From contig JABMLP010000015.1 in the NCBI GenBank assembly GCA_013176395.1, positions 806,001 through 870,000 of the forward strand: 64,000 bases of DNA, given 5' to 3'. The notes under the pieces were generated by a model. The model saw only the letters and a program-made list of their open reading frames with translations. It did not search any database and was not told the origin of the DNA. Positions 62,224 through 64,000 of this stretch are shown piece by piece. Origin of the DNA: Venturia oleaginea. Taxonomy: Eukaryota; Ascomycota; Dothideomycetes; Venturiales; Venturiaceae. Numbering within the stretch: the first letter of the stretch is position 1; the number at the start of each line of letters is the position of its first letter. Made by a program: the position numbers and the translations under genes.

Positions 62224-63800
62224 ACTTCTGTCTTAGCTCTCAGAAAACTACTCGACGTGTCTTTTCTTTTCGCAAATGTCCTCGTTCACTTGAGAGCTTC
62301 AGTATTGCCGCTACGAGAAAGACGGTAACGCTCGGCGTAAGAAATAGCTGGGGAATCTTAGCTGTGGCTCCTATACCGTCTACACAGACCGGGCGGTATT
62401 ATACGCGTGCATGGACTATAATTGCGCCTACGAAAGCGCGTAAAAGACATTTAAAAAACTGCCAAGTGTTATATAGTCTTTCTCATAGAGGTAATGGATT
62501 GAAACCCCCGATCTTAATGGCGTTTGACTTCAATGCTGGATGCTGCAAAGATTTCCAGGGGTATTTTTGCGGCAGGGTTGACAAGGATGTGGCCACTTGA
62601 CACTTAAATCCCATCATACCACAGCCACAGTACTGTGGTGGCCGAGCCAACAAAAGTGGATTATCCAGCCTTATTTGCCACAAATAATGTGCGGAAGTGT
62701 GTTACGAGAATCCACGTTATTTTACCCGGATACAGTCCCGTAAATTTCGTGCAAAGTTGTAGACGAGCGATCAGCGCACGGCTAGATTTTATATGGGAGA
62801 TCTGGAGGCAGATCAAGTAGGCCCGAAAACACTAACAATAATTGTCCAAGCTACCCTTGTCTCGTCTTCGACTTTGCACGGAATCTACGGTAGTAGGTAC
62901 TATATGATGGACTGTATCTTACAAAATAAGATGTTTATAGAACGGGAGCTTCCTGCTTGGCTGAAAGTCTTAGAGGAAAGCCTCCCGCTTAGACGAGCCC
63001 TGATGAGGAGTCTTCTAAGTCTATCAAGGCCTAGAAGCGGTCGTTTATTTCTCCGAACCCACCACTTGTACGGACTCTGCATCGACCTTTCTTATCGATT
63101 TAGGTTCCAAAATTTCATCATCTCGAGGGAGAAAAAGAGAAGAAAGACTCGGAAAAGAGAGAAAGTGCCTTGCGTTTCGAGTTTGGGCCCGACCGAGCTT
63201 GCCGAGCTGGTTGAGAGGAGTACCAGGAGATGGCTTGGCATCAATGGTTCGATAACGATAACGCACGTAATTGGAATTTGGCATCAGCGTTAGAAAAGCG
63301 AACTCTGCGGACTCCGAGACTAGCCAAGATTCTAAGTACTTTGCCAGCACGTAGTACGCAATTAAAGTTACGTTTTCGCGAGCATTAATCGCCGGTGCCG
63401 GCGTCGGTTTCGGTGCACCCAACACTTTTGACGCTATTAATACTAGATTCCGATTGATACGGTGGCTCCAGATCAAGACCCTTAGGATCTTCAATAGATC
63501 TCGATAAGATTATTCCACTCGGGTCCGCCATGGTGTCCGGATCAGAAAAACGTGGATTCTGGTTGCCACTCCGGAGTATTGTGCCTACGTAACGAGAAAT
63601 AGTTATTCCGCGGCAGACGAGGCTTGGGGTGCACGGCCAGATTTTGTATGAGAGATCTGGAGGCAGATTACTAGCCATGTAAAGCAGTATAGAAATTTAA
63701 TACATGTTGTCGAAGCGACCCAATCTAGGGCAATACCGTCGAGACGTGGCACGAGAGGATTTACCAGAGGTACATCACAAGTTACCGTACATTCCTGCCA
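62224..63800. other. Non-coding or unrecognised region with a 40-bp direct repeat
   Basis: No gene can be supported. A ~40-bp direct repeat containing AGATTTT, GAGATCTGGAGGCAGAT lies at about 62774-62813 and 63629-63668. The longest frame (62793-63293, plus) starts inside the first repeat and has no motif. Confidence 0.4.
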
Positions 63801-63893
63801 GATCCGGTCGCTGCCTTGTGCTTGTAGGTGGTCCCTTCTCCAAGCGATACATACATAGTAGACCACCTACAAGGACAGGGCAGCGACTGGATC
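63801..63893. repeat. 33-bp inverted repeat hairpin
   Basis: The arm 63801-63833 pairs with 63861-63893 with about four mismatches around a 27-base loop. The arms contain GACCACCTACAA and CAGCGAC. No neighbouring gene end explains it; it may be the core of a fold-back element. Confidence 0.8.
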
Positions 63894-64000
63894 TCACCTC
63901 CGATCACTGTGGCTGTGCTGTAGGAATCATAAATTTAGATTTAGACAGCCGGTAAGGTTCGAGTCCCAGATAAGATATTAGGATTTTCCTAGCAAAATAT

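Noticed and set aside
63910..63975. tRNA gene suggested by a B-box-like GGTTCGAGTCC
   Set aside because: No matching A box, anticodon arm or acceptor-stem partner could be found upstream. At most it is a tRNA-derived remnant.

Overview
The window looks like a repeat-packed chromosomal region of a filamentous ascomycete. The evidence is 50-75 bp GT-AG introns with CTAAC/GCTAAT-type branch sites, chromodomain Gypsy elements, a Fot1/Pogo element, small secreted cysteine-rich proteins, and LPxxxR (F-box/2EXR-like) gene families. Leotiomycetes is my guess from the style of the gene families; nothing in the sequence proves the class. Ordinary genes are few. Everything was read by eye, so boundaries given as approximate are approximate.

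Positions 1-31130 hold a tandemly duplicated small-secreted-protein locus blown apart by transposons. Copy A (9049-9455, minus) and copy B (29618-30012, minus) are three-exon genes for 8-cysteine secreted proteins. Copy A has a Gypsy element (Gypsy-1, 2299-9066, target duplication GAAAG) in its last codons, and a tower of nested elements (9816-29231) starts 361 bp upstream of its ATG. The tower is a short TGTGACGG-ended element containing Gypsy-2 (9949-15526, AAAGG) and Gypsy-3 (15782-29152, TACAA). Gypsy-3 in turn carries a tyrosine-recombinase retrotransposon (about 17868-23798) and a composite of Gypsy-2 LTR, LINE relic and Pogo fragment (24301-27230). Copy B has a solo Gypsy-3 LTR 360 bp upstream of its ATG. 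A 1.9-kb CAAT-tailed non-coding retroposon (201-2105) sits in the 3' flank of copy A.

Positions 31130-43800 are the calmest part. They hold histidyl-tRNA synthetase (six exons, mitochondrial and cytosolic starts), two related LPxxxR-type genes on either side of it, and a multi-membrane-segment gene with glycine-periodic repeats that appears broken or multi-exonic.

Positions 43800-52500 hold a CACTA-type (Tnp2) element with a divergent AT-hook gene and a solo Copia LTR inside a transposase intron. They also hold an uncharacterised gene with a homopolymer frameshift, and a further gene split by an internally deleted Copia element (49524-51400, AATCC).

Positions 52500-64000 hold three more secreted cysteine-rich genes: a three-exon one at 52849-53327, a Kex2-processed one at 59795-60046, and one lacking its 5' end at 61290-61610. 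The same stretch has a Fot1/Pogo deletion derivative with intact TIRs, a decayed Myb/SANT-like gene with a 17-bp minisatellite, MITE relics, a duplicated repeat with a filled and an empty solo-LTR site, and a long hairpin.

The most noteworthy signal is the A/B pair. Promoter, signal-peptide exon and introns are almost identical, while the mature-protein exons differ heavily and almost only by amino-acid changes with all eight cysteines kept. This is the pattern of a diversifying effector-like family inside a transposon nest.
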